This document shows, one piece after another, positions 26,819 through 35,777 of a DNA stretch of 64,000 nt. The DNA comes from Lactobacillus gasseri ATCC 33323 = JCM 1131 (GTDB taxonomy: Bacteria; Bacillota; Bacilli; Lactobacillales; Lactobacillaceae): NCBI RefSeq assembly GCF_000014425.1, contig NC_008530.1, positions 930,001 to 994,000 of the forward strand. Reading direction: 5' to 3'. The notes under the pieces are model-generated. The model did no database searches. It was not told where the DNA came from and saw only the letters and a list, made by a program, of their open reading frames with translations. Each line of letters opens with the position of its first letter. The stretch's first letter is position 1. The translations under genes were made by a program, and so were the position numbers.

Positions 26819-28414
26819 ATGAGCATAAAAAAACTATTTAAATCAAATAAAAAATTATTTATTCTGATTTTCTTTATGGTTTTTATAGGAATGGCAATTG
26901 ACTCATTATCACAATATTTAATGACGCCAGCATATAATTATTTAAGAAATATGAATTTATTAGGCTTTATTCTGTTTATGTGTTTAGCTTTAGGCTGTGA
27001 CGCTGTCAGACTTGGGCTAATATCGGGATCAGATTATTTATATAGTAAAGAAACACAGAATTATTTACATCAAATACGTAAAAAAATTAGTCGCTATTTC
27101 TTTAAAAACGAGATTAGCCAGACTGCAAAAGTACAAAATAGTATGGTTGCCAATCTTGATCAACTGACTACTAAGTACTTAGTTCCGATTAAAAATAGTT
27201 TTATGTATTTTTTAGCGGTAGTTTTCTCAATTGGAATCCTATTTTCTTTTAATTGGATTTTAGTTGTTGTGACCATAATTTTAACTATTATTTCATTATT
27301 ATTACCTAAAGTCTTTGAAAAAATGACTTCTTCGGCAACAGTTACTGTTACGAAGAAAAATGAAAAATTTCTCAATATCTTAGATAAGTGGATAAAAGGC
27401 CTAGATGAACTAAGAAGATATGCTAGTTTCGATATTTTTACCAATTCAATTAATAATGGCGCAAAAGAGTACAAGAAAGCTGCAATTCATCAGGGAGCGA
27501 CCATTGCAATTGCTGATTTGGCTACAGCGCTTGTAAATATCGGCGGTCAAATGCTGCTTCTAGGTTTATGTGCTTACCTATATTTACAGGGGGAAATTGC
27601 TTTTGGTGCTGTAATTACTACTGGACAATTTAGTTCAACAATTATGGATGGTGTAGCAGCATTTGTTGCTCAATGGAATTTAATTAAGTCAGCTAAAGGA
27701 TTAAATAAAGAAATTCTTGAACTAGAACAGCCAGTTGAAATAGCCCAGGACCAACATGATGCTCAAAAAGTTGCGAAGGTAGAGATAAAAGATTTAGCCT
27801 TACAATTTAAGAATGGCGAAAAGATTTCATATCCTGATTTAACTTTCAATAAAGGTGAAAAAGTTCTAATAACTGGCGATAGCGGAAGCGGAAAGTCTAC
27901 CTTATTTAAATTGATCTTAAATAAACTCACTCCAAGTAAAGGTACAATTCGTTTTATTGATCAGGATGGTAAGGAAATACATTTAAATCCGGATGAAATT
28001 GGATATTTGGCACAAGACAGCACACTCTTTCCAGACACGCTTGAAAATAATATCACTATGTTTAATTCTGAGCTTAATAATCAAGTAAAACAAGCAACTG
28101 AAAAAGTTGATTTTGATAAGGATATTAAAAAATTCCCTGAGGGACTCGCTACACAAGTTGATTTAGATAAGAACAATCTATCTGGTGGTCAAAAGCAAAA
28201 ATTAGTCTTAGCTAGAGCCTTAGTCCATAATTCTCCCTGGCTTTTTATTGACGAGGGCACTAGTGCAATTGATAGCAAATCTACGAAGCATATCTTGCAA
28301 CATCTTTTAACTACAGATGGTTCTGTAATTATGATTGCACATAACTTTTCTAACGAATTAGTTTCAATGTTTGATCGGGTAGTAAAACTAGATGATGGGG
28401 GCACTAATCAATGA
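26819..28414 (+). CDS. ABC exporter half-transporter, subunit 1 (TM + ATPase)
   Basis: The ATG at 26819 follows GGAG. The 531-residue product has a six-helix transmembrane domain (residues about 1-310) fused to an ATPase with Walker A GDSGSGKST, Q-loop LAQDS, signature LSGGQKQK, Walker B WLFIDEG and switch His in IMIAHNF. The TM helices are short and the linker is Lys-rich. The four-base overlap ATGA with the next gene, and their similarity, indicate a heterodimeric exporter. Substrate unknown; peptide or drug export is the family norm. Confidence 0.88.
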   Translation: MSIKKLFKSNKKLFILIFFMVFIGMAIDSLSQYLMTPAYNYLRNMNLLGFILFMCLALGCDAVRLGLISGSDYLYSKETQNYLHQIRKKISRYFFKNEISQTAKVQNSMVANLDQLTTKYLVPIKNSFMYFLAVVFSIGILFSFNWILVVVTIILTIISLLLPKVFEKMTSSATVTVTKKNEKFLNILDKWIKGLDELRRYASFDIFTNSINNGAKEYKKAAIHQGATIAIADLATALVNIGGQMLLLGLCAYLYLQGEIAFGAVITTGQFSSTIMDGVAAFVAQWNLIKSAKGLNKEILELEQPVEIAQDQHDAQKVAKVEIKDLALQFKNGEKISYPDLTFNKGEKVLITGDSGSGKSTLFKLILNKLTPSKGTIRFIDQDGKEIHLNPDEIGYLAQDSTLFPDTLENNITMFNSELNNQVKQATEKVDFDKDIKKFPEGLATQVDLDKNNLSGGQKQKLVLARALVHNSPWLFIDEGTSAIDSKSTKHILQHLLTTDGSVIMIAHNFSNELVSMFDRVVKLDDGGTNQ

Positions 28415-29994
28415 ACTTTAAAGATTTTATAAAGACGAATTACTTCAGATTTATTTACATGAATATCTTGTCAGTAATTTCTGGTGCTGCTGTCATTGGC
28501 GCGGGATATGTACAAATGTACTTTTTAACCGATGTTAAAAACAAAGATTGGCGTGGAATATTGGTTACTGTCCTTTTGATGGGGCTTTTGTATATTGGCA
28601 CTCAGGGGATGATCTACTACATTCAATTTGAAATTCGAATTCAAGAAGAAGAATATAATCAACAGATCCGCAATAAACTTGCCAGGCATTATTTCCTAGA
28701 TCAAAGAAATCACAAAGTTGCTGATGTGCAAAATAGAATGACTAATGATCTTGAAATGGTTAGAACAAATTTCTTTGATTGGTATATTATAATTCCATTT
28801 TATGGGGCAATCTTTGTATCAGCTTTAATAGCACTATTGTCCATTAATTGGATGATTTTTCTAGTAAGTATTGTAGTTGATGTTATTTCTTATTTTATTC
28901 CAAAACTAATTCAAAAAAAGATGGAGCAAGCCACAACCAATGTTTCCAAGCAAAACAAATATTATCTTGATGTTTTGGCAAAATGGTTTTCTGGCCTTGA
29001 AGAATTAAGAAGATACTTTGCTGGTGCAAAACTATTTAAAATTGGTGAGCAGGCTTCAAATAAAGTAGAGAACGCACATATTAAACAAACAGCTGCTCAG
29101 CAAGAATTAATTGTTTTAAGTGGTTTTTGTAACTTAGTTGGACAAATGTTATTACTTTCATTAACTGCATTTTTTATTACAAAAAATGCTATTATCTTTG
29201 GTGCTATCATGTCCGTTCAGAACTTTGCAGCTAATGTTTCAATTGGTTTGCAGCAAGTAATTGAAGGTTTAAGTTTTATGAAATCTTCTAAAGAGTTGAT
29301 GGGAGAAATTAGTCGTTACTCTTCTGTCATTAATAAGAATGAAGCAGATGGGGAAGAACCCCCTCTTGCCTTTACTACTAAAAATTTGTCATTAAATTTT
29401 CCAAATGGAGAAAAGCTAACATTTCCAGATATTAATGTTAAGCCTGGAGAAAAGATCTTATTAAGTGGAGATTCTGGTGCTGGAAAATCAACCTTGTTTA
29501 AGCTGATTTTAGGTGAATTAAAAGCAAGTACGGGTAAAGTTGAATTTCAAAACGCAACCGGAGACACAATAATCCCCGATATGTCGAGAATCGGTTATAT
29601 CCCACAAGACCCGAATCTATTTCCTGGTACAATTAAAGAAAATATTACTATGTTTAATGATCAATTAGATAGTCGAGTGGAGAAAACTGTCAATGAAGTT
29701 AATTTCAATAAAGATATTAAAAAATTTAAAAATGGAATTAATGAAGAACTTGATTTAGATAAAATTAATATTTCGGGTGGTCAAAGACAAAAGATCGTTT
29801 TGGCGAGAGCAAAAATTCATGATAGTGATATCATCTTGATTGACGAAGGAACTAGCGCAATTGATCAAAAAGCAACAATGAATATCTTGGAAAAATTGCT
29901 TAATAGTAAAGCAACACTTGTATTTATTGCTCATAATTTTAACGAACATATGCGGCAGATGTTTGATCGAGAAATTTATTTAAGTAAAGAGTAA
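28411..29994 (+). CDS. ABC exporter half-transporter, subunit 2 (TM + ATPase)
   Basis: A 527-residue partner of the upstream gene, translationally coupled by an ATGA overlap. Walker A is GDSGAGKST, signature ISGGQRQK, Walker B IILIDEG and the switch region FIAHNFNE. Both subunits keep the catalytic Glu after Walker B, though here the motif reads DEG-TS rather than the common DEA/DEP. A third, nearly lost member of this family survives as a fragment at 46356-46470, matching the last 35 residues of this protein. Confidence 0.88.
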   Translation: MNFKDFIKTNYFRFIYMNILSVISGAAVIGAGYVQMYFLTDVKNKDWRGILVTVLLMGLLYIGTQGMIYYIQFEIRIQEEEYNQQIRNKLARHYFLDQRNHKVADVQNRMTNDLEMVRTNFFDWYIIIPFYGAIFVSALIALLSINWMIFLVSIVVDVISYFIPKLIQKKMEQATTNVSKQNKYYLDVLAKWFSGLEELRRYFAGAKLFKIGEQASNKVENAHIKQTAAQQELIVLSGFCNLVGQMLLLSLTAFFITKNAIIFGAIMSVQNFAANVSIGLQQVIEGLSFMKSSKELMGEISRYSSVINKNEADGEEPPLAFTTKNLSLNFPNGEKLTFPDINVKPGEKILLSGDSGAGKSTLFKLILGELKASTGKVEFQNATGDTIIPDMSRIGYIPQDPNLFPGTIKENITMFNDQLDSRVEKTVNEVNFNKDIKKFKNGINEELDLDKINISGGQRQKIVLARAKIHDSDIILIDEGTSAIDQKATMNILEKLLNSKATLVFIAHNFNEHMRQMFDREIYLSKE

Positions 29995-30017
29995 ATTCTT
30001 TTAGACTACCTACTTGA

Positions 30018-30110
30018 CGCAGATTCCTTTCTAATGGAATTCAAGGAATTGAACTTTCGTCTAATTCTGATTTACCCAAGCCAACTATTGATCCCAAAGA
30101 TTATGAATAA
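30018..30110 (+). pseudogene. Possible C-terminal gene remnant
   Basis: After a TGA an open stretch of 30 codons ends LSSNSDLPKPTIDPKDYE and then TAA. It has no start and no ribosome site. The composition looks like a protein tail, but I cannot identify the parent. The rest of the gap 29995-30158 shows nothing else. Confidence 0.2.
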
Positions 30111-30158
30111 TTATCATCCATACCTTAAATGTATAATATAATATTACAAATAAATATT

Positions 30159-30186
30159 TTGCATGACGTTATTTCTATTCTAAAAT
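30159..30186 (+). promoter_or_regulatory. Promoter of the cupin gene
   Basis: TTGCAT (30159-30164), a 16-base spacer and TAAAAT (30181-30186), ending 17 bases before a GGGGG ribosome site. Confidence 0.6.
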
Positions 30187-30216
30187 AAAAGCAAAGTTAG
30201 AAATGGGGGTAATAAC

Positions 30217-30630
30217 ATAGCAAAAAATGAAGAAGAAGTAAAAAATAGTGTTTTTGGCTTTGGTGATTCAAATGAGGCCTTTGCTAAGTTTTTTAAGGGA
30301 ACTAGTTATCTTAAGCCATTAGCAGAAAGTAAAGAAGCTAAGACTGCGGTTCATAATGTGAGCTTTGAACCAGGATGCCGCAACAATTGGCACATGCACT
30401 CAGTTCCACAAATTTTAATTGCAGTTGCTGGTGAAGGGTGGTATCAAGAAGAAGGTAAGCCTGCACAAAAGTTGGTTCCAGGTGATGTTGTAATTGTAAA
30501 CCCTAATACTAAGCATTGGCATGGAGCTACTAAAGATTCGTGGTTTGCACACTTAGCAATCATGGTAGGAGATAGTAAGAATACATGGCTTAAACCGGTT
30601 TCTGATGAAGAATATGACAAACTAAATTAA
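30217..30630 (+). CDS. Small cupin-domain protein with an apparent ATA start codon
   Basis: The reading frame is open from the stop at 30181 to 30630. The only ATG/GTG/TTG in frame is GTG at 30358, which would cut off 47 residues of coherent sequence (FGFGDSNEAFAKFFKGTSYL). A GGGGG ribosome site at 30205 sits eight bases before ATA at 30217, exactly where an ATG would be expected, giving 137 residues. The cupin is complete: NNWHMHSVPQILIAVAGEG (metal-binding His pair), a second motif near PNTKHWHGA. These small cupins often act on aromatic or quinone-like compounds. ATA is either a rare start or a recent ATG-to-ATA lesion. Confidence 0.75.
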   Translation: MAKNEEEVKNSVFGFGDSNEAFAKFFKGTSYLKPLAESKEAKTAVHNVSFEPGCRNNWHMHSVPQILIAVAGEGWYQEEGKPAQKLVPGDVVIVNPNTKHWHGATKDSWFAHLAIMVGDSKNTWLKPVSDEEYDKLN

Positions 30631-30631
30631 G

Positions 30632-30660
30632 GGCTTGATGTGAAAATCAGCCTTTTTTTC
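30632..30660 (+). terminator. Rho-independent terminator
   Basis: GGCTTGA and TCAGCC pair (one bulge) around TGTGAAAA, then seven T. Confidence 0.65.
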
Positions 30661-30681
30661 ATGTAATCGAAATATTATATT

Positions 30682-30709
30682 TTGATATTCTTTGGGATTA
30701 GAATATGAA
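30682..30709 (+). promoter_or_regulatory. Candidate promoter of bsh
   Basis: TTGATA (30682-30687), a 16-base spacer and TATGAA (30704-30709), 37 bases before the bsh start. No operator is evident. Confidence 0.4.
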
Positions 30710-30745
30710 GTGAAATGATTACTTTAATCAGAGGAGAAATCTAAT

Positions 30746-31723
30746 ATGTGTACATCAATTTTATATAGTCCCAAAGACCACTATTTTGGTAGAAACTTAG
30801 ATTATGAAATTGCTTATGGTCAAAAAGTGGTTATTACACCAAGAAATTATGAATTTAAGTTTGCCAATTTACCAGCTGAAAAATCACATTATGCAATGAT
30901 TGGCATAGCTGCTGTAGCAAATAATACCCCACTATATTGCGATGCGATTAATGAAAAGGGTTTGGGAGTAGCTGGTTTAAGTTTTGCTGGACAAGGAAAG
31001 TATTTTCCAGTAGTAGAAGATAAGAAAAACATTGCTTCATTTGAATTTATTTCTTATATATTAGCTACTTATGAAACTGTTGATCAGGTTAAAGAAAATT
31101 TGACTGATGTTAATATTTCTGATGTGAGTTTTTCTAAAAATACACCAGCTTCAGAACTTCATTGGCTAGTAGGAGATAAGACCGGTAAGAGTATCGTTGT
31201 TGAGTCAGATGAAAAAGGTTTACATGTTTATGATAATCCAGTTAATGCTTTGACGAACGCACCGTTATTCCCGCAGCAGTTAACTAATTTGGCAAATTAT
31301 GCTGCAGTTGTTCCCGGCCAACCTAATAATGATTTTTTACCTGGAGTTGATCTTAAGATGTATAGCCGCAGCTTAGGAACTCATCATTTACCTGGTGGAA
31401 TGGATTCAGAATCACGTTTTGTTAAAGTATGTTTTGCTTTGAATCATGCACCAAAAGATAGTGATGAGGTAGAAAGTGTTACTAATTTTTTCCATATTTT
31501 GCAGTCTGTTGAACAGGTAAAAGGGATGGATGAAGTTGGTCCTAATATTTTTGAATACACCATGTATACTAGTTGTATGAATCTTGAAAAGGGTATTTTG
31601 TACTTCAATTGTTATGATGACAGTAGAATTAGTGCTGTAGACATGAACAAGGAAGATTTGAGTTCATCAGACTTGATCGTGTTTGACTTGTTCAAGAAAC
31701 AGGATATTAGTTTTATAAATTAA
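30746..31723 (+). CDS. bsh: Bile salt hydrolase (choloylglycine hydrolase)
   Basis: A 325-residue Ntn-hydrolase beginning MCTSILYS, so removal of Met exposes the catalytic Cys. The active-site Arg16 and Asp19 lie in GRNLDYE, a conserved Asn lies in NALTNAP, and a conserved Arg in MDSESRFVKV. The ribosome site AGAGGAG is strong and the gene appears monocistronic. It cleaves glycine or taurine from conjugated bile acids in the cytoplasm, a gut adaptation of intestinal lactobacilli. The conjugate preference cannot be read with confidence. Confidence 0.95.
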   Translation: MCTSILYSPKDHYFGRNLDYEIAYGQKVVITPRNYEFKFANLPAEKSHYAMIGIAAVANNTPLYCDAINEKGLGVAGLSFAGQGKYFPVVEDKKNIASFEFISYILATYETVDQVKENLTDVNISDVSFSKNTPASELHWLVGDKTGKSIVVESDEKGLHVYDNPVNALTNAPLFPQQLTNLANYAAVVPGQPNNDFLPGVDLKMYSRSLGTHHLPGGMDSESRFVKVCFALNHAPKDSDEVESVTNFFHILQSVEQVKGMDEVGPNIFEYTMYTSCMNLEKGILYFNCYDDSRISAVDMNKEDLSSSDLIVFDLFKKQDISFIN

Positions 31724-31771
31724 AATTAGCTAGAAATTTGTATCAAAATTAAAAAATTGCGTTCATAATTA

Positions 31772-31811
31772 AATAATCGATATCAAATGTGCTAAAATGA
31801 TATCGATTATT
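31772..31811. repeat. Long inverted repeat, 14-bp perfect arms
   Basis: AATAATCGATATCA (31772-31785) and TGATATCGATTATT (31798-31811) flank a 12-base loop, followed by TTTGATT. It lies between converging bsh and the beta-glucuronidase remnant. It may be a terminator for bsh or an operator left from a lost gene; the weak T run leaves this open. Confidence 0.6.
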
Positions 31812-31846
31812 TTGATTGAACACGATTATTTGTAACAACTAAAATA

Positions 31847-32116
31847 TTAATTTAGTTGTTGCCATCTCTTTTTCAAGGTAAAGGCAATATCTTTAAGTTC
31901 ACGATCGCGAGTAAAAATTCCTTTATCGTTGCCACCAACACGCATAATTCCTTTACTCGTCTTAAAGTCAGCAAAGTTCCAAACTAATTCGCCACAAATA
32001 AATGGATATTTCTTAAATATATCAAAATACATTTGATAATATTCATTTTGATATTCTTGGCTCCACATTTCATCTGGAAGGCGATGAGAAGAAGATAATG
32101 TATCAGCGCCAAACTT
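31847..32116 (-). pseudogene. Beta-glucuronidase (GH2), C-terminal fragment
   Basis: The leftward frame encodes KFGADTL, then MWSQEYQNEYYQMYFDIFKK, and continues through GELVWNFADFKTSKGIMRVGG and NDKGIFTRDRELKDIAF, the diagnostic C-terminal barrel end of bacterial GusA-type beta-glucuronidases. About 500 N-terminal residues are missing. The break near 32116 adjoins a truncated MerR gene reading the other way, so a deletion removed both 5' ends. The fragment cannot be active. Confidence 0.85.
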
Positions 32117-32751
32117 GCTGGTACTACCAGACGAACTTTAATTTTTTATGATCAAAAAGATATTTTTAAACCAATGAAGACTAAGAAAAATGGCTATCGT
32201 TATTATAGTTATAAGTAGTTATATCAAATTAGTTTTATCTTAGGACTGCGTGATTTAGGACTTTTATTAGTAGAAGAAATCAAAGATTACTTGAGCGATT
32301 CGAGCAGGGTTGCCTTGAATAGAAAATTAATCCCTTTAAAAAATAAAATTGAATTGCGCATTCAAAGTTTGAAGCAGATTTATCCATTTTACGTCAAAAA
32401 GAAAATGATAACTTTCAATTAACCAATGTCGATTTTTATATGGTAAAGAAATGTTTTTTACCTGATCATGATTTTGGGTGTTCGGATTTTAAAGTCGATT
32501 GTTCTGAAACTGAAATTGCTTCGACATATAGTCAGTTTTATCAAGAATTAGGTGTGCGTATAATGGCAAATAAAAATTTATCAAGTTTTCTTACAGATTT
32601 ACCGCAGGCAAAAGCTGATACCTATGCAAATTTAGGTTTTAGAATTATTAAGAAAAAATCATACAATCCAAAAGTTAATATCCCGATAATTACTCAAACT
32701 GATGGCAATTATTTGATGTATGGATTTAGAGTAAAAGTAAAGAATTTATAA
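32117..32751 (+). pseudogene. MerR-family regulator, 5'-truncated and disrupted
   Basis: The frame begins inside the MerR helix-turn-helix (AGTTRRTLIFYDQKDIFKP, then GYRYYSYK), is interrupted by TAG near 32216, continues LYQISFILGLRDLGL and LVEEIKDYL, and shifts frame near 32370 before a ligand-binding-like C-terminal part (32440-32751). It lacks its start and first ten or so residues. Head-to-head with the beta-glucuronidase remnant, it was probably that gene's divergent regulator (inference). Confidence 0.8.
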
Positions 32752-32809
32752 AAATGCTTGAATAATAAAGAATAATTGTTTAATCTATTAACCGTTAGTT
32801 GAATAAAGA

Positions 32810-33022
32810 AGCAAATGAACTGTTAGGTGAGACTCCTACGTAAATATACGCTGATGCCCAGCAACATCTAGAGATGCCAACGGGTTAAACAGGAATTGTC
32901 AACTTAAGGCTTTTCCCAGTCAGCTAGTTAAAAAACTTCACGTTACGTAGTGTTAAAACTGAACGACGAGTATAAATCGCTAAGTTAAGACCAATGCAGT
33001 TTTTGCGTTGGTCTTTTTGTTT
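32810..33022 (+). promoter_or_regulatory. M-box (ykoK-type) magnesium riboswitch controlling mgtA
   Basis: The leader shows the M-box core in order: GTTAGGTGAGACTCCTACG, ACGCTGATGCCCAGCAACAT, GAGATGCCAACGGGTTAAAC and AGGAATTGTCAACTTAAGG. It then has a variable region and the terminator at 32987. M-boxes bind Mg2+ and terminate transcription when Mg2+ is plentiful. The downstream gene is a Mg2+ P-type ATPase, which supports the assignment. Confidence 0.92.
32987..33019 (+). terminator. M-box expression-platform terminator
   Basis: AAGACCAATGCA and TGCGTTGGTCTT form the stem, followed by TTTTTG, 35 bases before the mgtA start. Confidence 0.85.
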
Positions 33023-33053
33023 GTTTGCCGATTTTTTAGAGGGAGAGATTACT

Positions 33054-35732
33054 ATGTTAAAATTCAACTCTAAAGATCGCGTAGTAACTAATGCGACTTT
33101 GGCTAAGCAAATTGCTAGACAAGAAAAAAATGAAGTCTTAAAGCAATTGCATACAACAATTAATGGATTAAATCCAGTTCAAGCAAAGCAACGTTTAGGG
33201 CAAGATGGCTTAAATGAGGTCTCGAATAAAGAACATCATCCAAAATTACATTTTCTAATCGATGCTTTTATGACACCTTTTACAGGCGTGTTGTTATTTT
33301 TAGCAGGTTTATCTTTTTTAACTAACTATGTCTTTGTGCCAGCTGATCAAAAAGATCTGAGTACCGTAATTATCATGATTATGATGGTTCTGATTTCAGG
33401 AATTACTAGTTTTATTCAAAATGTAAAAACAAGTGATGCGGTTGATTCATTGCTAAATATGGTTTCTGTAACTACAAATGTTAAACGAGCTGGCGAAGAT
33501 AAAGAATTACCAACTAAAGATGTAGTAGTTGGCGATATTATTAATTTAGCTGCTGGAGATTTAGTGCCAGCAGATATGTATTTGTTAAAGAGTAAAGACT
33601 TATTTTGTTCAGCGAGCTCATTAAATGGTGAGTCAAGTCCAGTTGAAAAGATGGCAGATCAGAAGCCAAAAGAAAGTGATAATTACTTAGATTATCCAAA
33701 TATCCTTTATGAAGGAACAAATATTGTTTCTGGTTCTGGAATGGGCGTCGTTTTTGCTACAGGTGATAAAACCGTTTTTGGAAATCTGGCCCGTACTCTT
33801 GCTCAGAATAAAAACAAAGAGACAACTTTTGACATTGGAATTAAAAATGTTTCTAAAATATTACTAATCATGACAGCTGTAATTGCACCACTAGTGTTTT
33901 TGATTAATGGTTTAACTAAAGGCGATTGGCTAAATGCATTAATTTTTGCTATCGCAACGGCTGTTGGTCTGACGCCGGAAATGTTGCCAGTTATCGTGAC
34001 TAGCAATTTAGTTAAGGGGTCTATTGAAATGGCTAAGCATGAAACCATTGTTAAAAGAATGAATTCAATCCAAAACTTTGGCTCAGCTGATATTCTTTGC
34101 ACTGATAAGACTGGTACCTTAACACAAGATAAAGTGGTTTTGGAACGACACTATAATTTAAACTTAGAAGAAAAGTCAAAAGTATTAGAGCTTTCATACT
34201 TGAATAGTTATTATCAAACAGGGATGAAAGATTTAATTGATAAAGCAGTTATTGACGCTGCTCAAGGAGAACTAGATACAAAGAAAATTAATCAAAACTA
34301 CCAAAAGATTGATGAAATACCTTTTGATTTTAAGAGAAGACGCATGAGCGTTGTCGTTATGAACCAGCAACACGAACATATTTTGGTAACTAAAGGTGCT
34401 GCTGAAGAAATGCTTGCTTGTTCTAATAGAGTAGAAATAGATGGTTCAATAAGTCCACTTGATGAAGATCAACGTCAGAAAATTTTAACTGAAATTGATG
34501 AGATGAATCAGGATGGTTTACGTGTTGTTCTTTTAGGATATAAAGAAAATCCAGCTCCTGTTGGTGAATTTAGCATTGATGATGAGAATGAATTAATCTT
34601 AGTTGGATTTTTAGCATTTTTAGATCCACCAAAAGACAGTGCTAAAGCAGCATTGACTGCCTTAAAAGAAGATGGCATTGCAGTCAAAATTTTAACTGGA
34701 GATAATGAAGCAGTTACGCGAAATGTAGGAAAGCAAGTAGGTTTAAATATTGATCGAGTTTATCAGGGAAAAGACCTTGAAAATAAGACTGACGCTGAAT
34801 TAAAACAAATGGTGCAAGCATGCAATGTTTTTGTGAAATTATCCCCACAACAAAAAGCTCAAATTATTGACTTACTTAGACAAGATGGTCATACCGTAGC
34901 TTATATGGGAGATGGAATCAATGATGCTCCTGCAATGAAAGCGGCAGATGTTGCTATCTCAGTTGATACAGCGGTGGACATTGCTAAAAAGTCAGCAGAT
35001 ATAATTTTGCTCCACAAAGATTTAATGATTTTAGAAAAGGGAGTACAAATTGGCCGTCAAGTATTTGGCAATACGATGAAATATATTAAAATTACGCTTT
35101 CTTCTAATTTTGGTAATATTTTATCAATTTTAGTAGCTTCTTCATTTTTGCCATTCCTACCAATGCTTCCAATTCAACTTTTAATTTTAGACTTGATGTA
35201 TGGAACTAGTTGCCTATCTATTCCATTTGATACTATGAATAAGCATTATTTATCAGAGCCTAGAAAGTGGAGTACAAAGAAGCTACCGAAGTTTATGTTC
35301 TACTTTGGTCCAACGTCCTCTATTTTTGATATCATAACTTTTGCTTTGCTTTTCTTTGTGGTTTGTCCGCAAGTAATTGGAACTAGTTATGTAGCAGCTG
35401 GCGCAACGCAAAAATTAATTTTCTCAGCCATCTTTTGTACAGGGTGGTTTATTGAATCACTTTGGACCCAAGAAATGGTTATTCATGCACTTAGAGATCC
35501 CAAATTACCATTTATTAAGCAACATGCTACAGCAATTGTTACTTGGGCAACAATCGGTATGGCAGTGGTGGGAACTGTCTTACCATTTATTACACCAATA
35601 GCTAAAGCAATAAAATTTGGCCCAATTCCAATGTACTTTTTAGCAATTGTATTTCTTTTGTTAATCTTATATATTGCTTTAACTACTTTAGTAAAGAAGT
35701 GGTATTTGAATTCAGAAAAATATTTGATTTAA
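33054..35732 (+). CDS. mgtA: Magnesium-translocating P-type ATPase (P3B, MgtA/MgtB)
   Basis: The ATG at 33054 behind GAGGGAG gives 892 residues; the frame also extends upstream into the riboswitch terminator. The N-terminal cytoplasmic part begins FNSKDRVVTNATL. The phosphorylation motif is CTDKTGTLT, the hinge GDGINDAPAMKAADVAISVD, and the actuator loop SLNGESSPVEK replaces the usual TGES with NGES, as in MgtA. Ten transmembrane helices are expected. It imports Mg2+ into the cytoplasm. The M-box leader makes expression rise when cytoplasmic Mg2+ is low. Confidence 0.95.
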   Translation: MLKFNSKDRVVTNATLAKQIARQEKNEVLKQLHTTINGLNPVQAKQRLGQDGLNEVSNKEHHPKLHFLIDAFMTPFTGVLLFLAGLSFLTNYVFVPADQKDLSTVIIMIMMVLISGITSFIQNVKTSDAVDSLLNMVSVTTNVKRAGEDKELPTKDVVVGDIINLAAGDLVPADMYLLKSKDLFCSASSLNGESSPVEKMADQKPKESDNYLDYPNILYEGTNIVSGSGMGVVFATGDKTVFGNLARTLAQNKNKETTFDIGIKNVSKILLIMTAVIAPLVFLINGLTKGDWLNALIFAIATAVGLTPEMLPVIVTSNLVKGSIEMAKHETIVKRMNSIQNFGSADILCTDKTGTLTQDKVVLERHYNLNLEEKSKVLELSYLNSYYQTGMKDLIDKAVIDAAQGELDTKKINQNYQKIDEIPFDFKRRRMSVVVMNQQHEHILVTKGAAEEMLACSNRVEIDGSISPLDEDQRQKILTEIDEMNQDGLRVVLLGYKENPAPVGEFSIDDENELILVGFLAFLDPPKDSAKAALTALKEDGIAVKILTGDNEAVTRNVGKQVGLNIDRVYQGKDLENKTDAELKQMVQACNVFVKLSPQQKAQIIDLLRQDGHTVAYMGDGINDAPAMKAADVAISVDTAVDIAKKSADIILLHKDLMILEKGVQIGRQVFGNTMKYIKITLSSNFGNILSILVASSFLPFLPMLPIQLLILDLMYGTSCLSIPFDTMNKHYLSEPRKWSTKKLPKFMFYFGPTSSIFDIITFALLFFVVCPQVIGTSYVAAGATQKLIFSAIFCTGWFIESLWTQEMVIHALRDPKLPFIKQHATAIVTWATIGMAVVGTVLPFITPIAKAIKFGPIPMYFLAIVFLLLILYIALTTLVKKWYLNSEKYLI

Positions 35733-35777
35733 TTAACAAGAAATATTTTCTTTTGAGAATCATGGGTTAATTCCTTG

